This document shows positions 60,501 through 64,000 of a DNA stretch of 64,000 nt, piece after piece. Location: positions 18,337,945 to 18,401,944 of the forward strand of contig NC_069129.1 of the NCBI RefSeq assembly GCF_026914265.1, given 5' to 3'. The DNA comes from Mya arenaria (lineage: Eukaryota > Mollusca > Bivalvia > Myida > Myidae). A program made the translations under genes and the position numbers. Under the pieces are notes generated by a model that was not told the DNA's origin, did not search any database, and saw nothing but the letters and a program-made list of their open reading frames with translations. Position 1 is the stretch's first letter. Each line of letters opens with the position of its first letter.

Positions 60501-62674
60501 CGTTAAAATCTTACAGCGTTGTTTTATTAAACCTTTACTTTTTAGGGACCCGTTTTCGCCCGTAAATATAGGTTTTTCTTAAATAACTTGATGCTTATAT
60601 ATAAATACTGGATATTATTGAATGAAATTTCGCAGACATAAAGTTAGGCCCTTGATTTTAAAGTCAGTATGGTAATATGCTAAATGTATGGTTACTTTGG
60701 GAATGAACATAATCAGAAAAATCCGCTTAAATGACAGTGCATTGTACTAATTAAAAGCCCACTTTAGAAACATGTAATTATTTAAAAAATCGCCAAAATA
60801 ATAATCACGGTTGACAACAAAACATGTTATTTAATTCTATTTGCCTATAAAACATGTTTCCTATGTTGTTGAGTGGTAAAAGTCTATGATCCTCCGATTT
60901 AAGAAATCGGATGCAATTTCAATACTGCTGGAATTGTTTCCCTATTTTGAATCTCCATTTGAACAAAAAGTATCATTTGTATGAAAAATAATCACACAAT
61001 AATTGTTCAACAACGATTTTTACGGAATGGGTTAATAATTGGTACGGGCGAAAAAGTGGTCCCTAATCAATATATGTAATGTGGTTATGTGCGAATTGCT
61101 TCCAAATGATCTCATATTGAAAACAAACAGGATTCCGAGACACTGTATGACATGTGTCATAAACATCAGACGTTACATCGCATAGCTTATAGCCACAAAA
61201 CATCGAACATCATCCAAAAAATGTAAGTAAGTTTGCATGTCCTTTTGAGATGGAGCAGGTACTTGCCGTCAAGGAATTAATCAATAGTGTAAGATAAAAA
61301 AAACTCTGATATATAAACACCAATATAAGACTTTCATTATTAAGTCATTTCTCAAATCAGAATTTAAAAGTAACTTTCAAAGACATTTAAAATAAATAGT
61401 GTTTTACATGTTACAGAACAACATTTGGTCTGTTGACATATGTTTTGTTGACTTGAGAATCTGAGTTCAAATTTATTTTCAGGGTGACTGATGCCTTCGT
61501 AGGAGCCAATAAACATATCGAGTTTGTTGGAGAAAATAGGTGGGTTAAGGCATTAAGGCATTTCAATAAACGAAATGATATGTGAGATTTTGGTGCAATA
61601 CTTTGTCCTAAGGATTAATTTATCATTGGCATAATATATATTACATTGTTCGTGTTACTACAATATGTATGATTACGAAAGCGCAAACATTTAATTATGG
61701 AGCACTTGCACTACAGTAAACCGGTCAAAATGTCAGAGGCCATTAATGACATGAAAGCCTTCAGTCAGATGACAGATCACGTTTTCAATCTTATACGGAA
61801 TTCAACGGACCCAAAACTGGAAAAATCAAGGGACATTTTAACAAACGTTTTGAAGCGCAAGTTGTACAAGTGTGTGGGACAAACGCAAGCTAAGGAAAAG
61901 CAAATGAAGAAGGAGGTTTTGTATATGTTATACATAATAACTTAATAGCTTGTATGTATATTTAGTAAATATTAGAATGAAACTGAAGCGGCCGTAGAAT
62001 ACAAGGCCATCTATTTTATGGTCCTTCATATCAAATATGACTTAATAATTAAAAAAAAAACACACAACTAGCTTAAGCTGGTACTACCAAGCATTGACAG
62101 GTTATCTCTTCCAGAAAGGTTTCAAGTTAAAACAGACATATTCAATGCAGTTGCTTGATCTTACACGTACTTACAATAATTCTTTGTGTGAAAAGGAGGA
62201 CAAACAACAGATGATCAAAGAGATGTTCGAACTTATGGACAGCGATGAGTACGAATACTCACCATTGAAGAGATTGGGCGATCATGGCATTGTTCTTCTG
62301 GTTTGTTTTTATATTTTGATTTGCATTATTAGGTAACAACAACAACAACAAAAATGATAATGATTATACTGCTATAGGTTATTATTGTGATACAAAAAAT
62401 TAAAAATAGTTTTACGTGACACAATCTTGTTTATTACACTAATAATTTTATCTTAAGGAATGTTAATCATATCAATCGTGTAACAAGTAACAGTATGTGT
62501 TTAGGTTACTTAATAAATATAATTGAGTCTTGAATCTTGAAATCTTAAAACCGCATGATATTTTTCTAGTTTGTAGATTTAGACCATGGTATGAACGAAA
62601 AAAATCCCATTGAGAACACGATGTTTTATTGCAAGGAAAGGCCCAACGAAGCTTTCAAAATTGGTCGCGAGCAG
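54547..62674 (+). CDS. SAMHD1: SAMHD1-like dNTP triphosphohydrolase, copy B (exons 1-14; 3' end not seen)
   Basis: Exons: 54547-54721, 57112-57178, 57602-57680, 58039-58199, 58552-58667, 58946-59013, 59787-59924, 60024-60065, 60232-60396, 61131-61222, 61483-61539, 61717-61915, 62196-62300, 62570-62674. Phases are continuous. The ATG lies 6 nt after a CCAACAG acceptor-like site, so a 5' UTR exon may exist. HKRPRLDD at 23-30 matches the KRPR nuclear signal of human SAMHD1. SAM domain about 34-100. HD domain: H158, H197-D198 and D294 keep the metal quartet; K295, Y298 and H223 are kept. Allosteric-site residues K107, V108, N110, D128, Q133 and R136 are kept. Oddities: the residue equivalent to human R366 is H349; the FDG(A/R)FIP loop lost its Gly; HGHIE reads HDHID; intron 9 has a GC donor (AAG|GCAAGT). 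Exons 15-16 were not found before 64000. Activity may be altered. Confidence 0.92.
54722..57111 (+). other. SAMHD1 copy B intron 1
   Basis: A 2.39-kb intron, GT-AG (CGTG|GTAATG; TTTTTAG). Apart from the tandem duplication at 56490-56750 no element or gene was recognised; the short ORFs inside are not coding. Confidence 0.6.
56490..56750. repeat. Two-copy tandem duplication, unit about 130 bp
   Basis: Copy 1 (about 56490-56622) and copy 2 (about 56630-56750) share GTGAAAC(A/T)ATTT, AATGTACCTA, GCAAACTC/TTACGCAGCGG and CTACTTCCCTTCGTGGGGA. Each ends near TGTCGTC. CTTCCC/GGGAAG around TTCGT could form a small hairpin. It lies in intron 1 of SAMHD1 copy B. Confidence 0.7.
60545..61063. mobile_element. 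TA-flanked MITE in SAMHD1 copy B intron 9
   Basis: Inverted ends GGGACCCGTTTTCGCCCGTA and TACGGGCGAAAAAGTGGTCC sit inside TA dinucleotides, fitting Tc1/mariner-type insertion. It is 519 bp and non-coding. Intron 9 is 734 bp here and 202 bp in copy A; the difference is about the size of this element, so copy A acts as the empty site. Confidence 0.8.
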
Positions 62675-62869
62675 GTACAATGGCTTTCAATTTTTTATTT
62701 TTATTTTTTCAAGTCAATATCATCTTATCCAAACAGTTTCTATAGTATACTATGTATTTTAGGACAATCCAGGGTTATTACACAATAAGCATAAGTCGTG
62801 TAACGATCTATAGTTTCTAATTTTCTTACTCCACAAATGCATTGAAAACGTTTTAGTTATTTAAGTTTC

Positions 62870-63270
62870 CTGCCTGCAGTTTAGTTTTATAGCATGTTGC
62901 TATAAGTTTTTGTCGTTGATACAAAACTAGTTTCAGCTTTGGTTTCGAGGGTTTCAGCGGTTTTAAAACCTGTTTCGAAAGCTTTTTGTTTAAGCAACAA
63001 ATGTATGGTTTTGTGTACAGCTTCAACAACATGATGCAGCTTCTGTATGTAGCCATTATTTCTGTATTTCTTCAAAACAATGATACCGCAGATGGTCGTT
63101 GCCTGTTTTAACTAAATGGTGTTTCAACATATGTTTAGGGTCACTGTCCGCCATGTTGTTCTTTTCAAAGTGAGCTTGTTTTGGGCTGAAAAAACACGAC
63201 GAAACCGCATCCAGAGGGGGTTTCGATATGTTCTTAAACCGGTTTCGGTTTTCGTAGAACAAAAGATAAA
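62870..63270. repeat. Probable insertion in SAMHD1 copy B intron 14
   Basis: Flanking intron sequence on both sides resembles intron 14 of copy A (about 19765-19860 and 19890-19990), but copy B has about 400 extra bp. The extra part has GGTTTC-rich ends that are partly inverted (GGTTTCGAGGGTTTCAGCGG left; AAACCGGTTTCGGTTTTCG right). It is possibly a MITE; the ORFs in it are not genes. Confidence 0.4.
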
Positions 63271-63479
63271 ACTCGTTTTCATTGAGTTTGGAACTGTCCC
63301 TACAAATATTTGTTTATGTACGTCAAAGCTTTATTCTTGTGTTTATATTTTACCAAGTGTATTTGGTTGTGTTTATGGAAACCACCACAAAAATATGCTA
63401 GTTCTATGATAACTCCATCAACCAAAATGTTATTTCTGTTTGCCTAGTAACTCAGTTTATTAAGGGTATCGGTTGCTGA

Positions 63480-64000
63480 TAATTAATATGTAAAACATGT
63501 GACCAAAACTGCATTATGAACACACTTTTTTTTTTAAATCTTTTTTTTTTAAACTGAAATCGTACGCGAAATGACCAAACTTCAAGTTTTAAAGGCCGTA
63601 AAATCTTGTTTGCTGAATTATTTTCTATCTATTTTCACATTATCATTTGCTTGAAATGAAGCGTTTTGAATAATATAATAATATTGGGTCACCAGGCATA
63701 AAAAATAACGTAGTTGGGGGTCGAATAACTTAATATGAATTAAAATCAATCCACCAATCAAGAGATAGGACCCGGACGATAGTTAGAAAGATGGTATAAG
63801 TAATAAAGGGGACACGATTTCATGACCCCTAAAAAAGTCTAGGTAATCAAATCACGCTAGGTTTTTTTTGAAAAAAATATACATCAAACGTATTAATATG
63901 TAGGACGTCATATTGAAAGTAGTCCATCAGGTTATGTACAATCATGTCATATACATATTTTGTATGTTTATGCCGATGGAAAAAAACTAATGTACATTAG
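63480..64000. other. Right edge, no exon seen
   Basis: Following the alignment to copy A, exon 15 was expected near 63570. Instead there are T-tracts and a block (AACTGAAATCGTACGCGAAA, then TTAAAGGCC) similar to one at 36847-36890. Exon 15 is displaced beyond the window or lost. Confidence 0.5.

Noticed and set aside
1-64000. CRISPR array, operon or bacterial-type system
   Set aside because: Introns, SINEs, LINEs and poly(A) signals show animal nuclear DNA. The tandem repeats have no spacer structure.

Overview
The window looks like nuclear DNA of a bivalve mollusc. It is AT-rich, its genes have many short exons with GT-AG introns, it carries a chitin-binding shell-matrix-type gene, and it is crowded with the small transposons, satellites and SINEs common in bivalve genomes. 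This is inference from content; no species marker was seen.

Two tandem SAMHD1-like genes (dNTP triphosphohydrolase, SAM + HD domains) frame the window, both on the + strand. Copy A (7858-20785) shows exons 2-16 of 16 and its own stop; its first exon is not in the window. Copy B (54547 to the right edge) shows exons 1-14, and its 3' end is not seen. Matching exons have equal or in-frame lengths and identical phases, so they arose by duplication. Their introns differ mainly by transposon insertions. Copy A intron 3 holds a hAT element with a perfect 8-bp target duplication and a LINE. Copy B intron 9 holds a TA-flanked MITE missing from copy A. Copy B also shows a substituted active-site arginine, a one-codon deletion and a GC splice donor.

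Left end (1-7652): a large PIF/Harbinger DNA transposon, with a seven-exon DDE transposase on the - strand and the 3' exons of a coiled-coil, Myb-companion-type protein on the + strand. It is decayed and runs off the left edge. Its right end lies 205 bp before copy A exon 2.

Middle (27346-34242): a nearly whole ISL2EU-type DNA transposon of about 6.9 kb with terminal inverted repeats and an AT target duplication. It has two convergent genes: a SAP + SWIM + YqaJ-nuclease protein, and a THAP + DDE transposase. Each has one frameshift. MITEs sit in its introns and between its genes.

34-37 kb: a secreted chitin-binding protein with a C-terminal LamG-like region (Pif/BMSP type; unrelated to PIF transposons), with a TATA box, a non-coding first exon and a poly(A) signal.

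39.5-42.1 kb: a pair of ~260-bp inverted repeats enclosing a stray SLC6 neurotransmitter-transporter exon, a partial second copy of it, and an unrecognised broken ORF. The remaining space holds degenerate satellites (22.6-23.5 and 44.6-45.8 kb), tRNA-like SINEs, a LINE endonuclease fragment, and a broken LTR-retrotransposon gag/pol fossil directly upstream of copy B.
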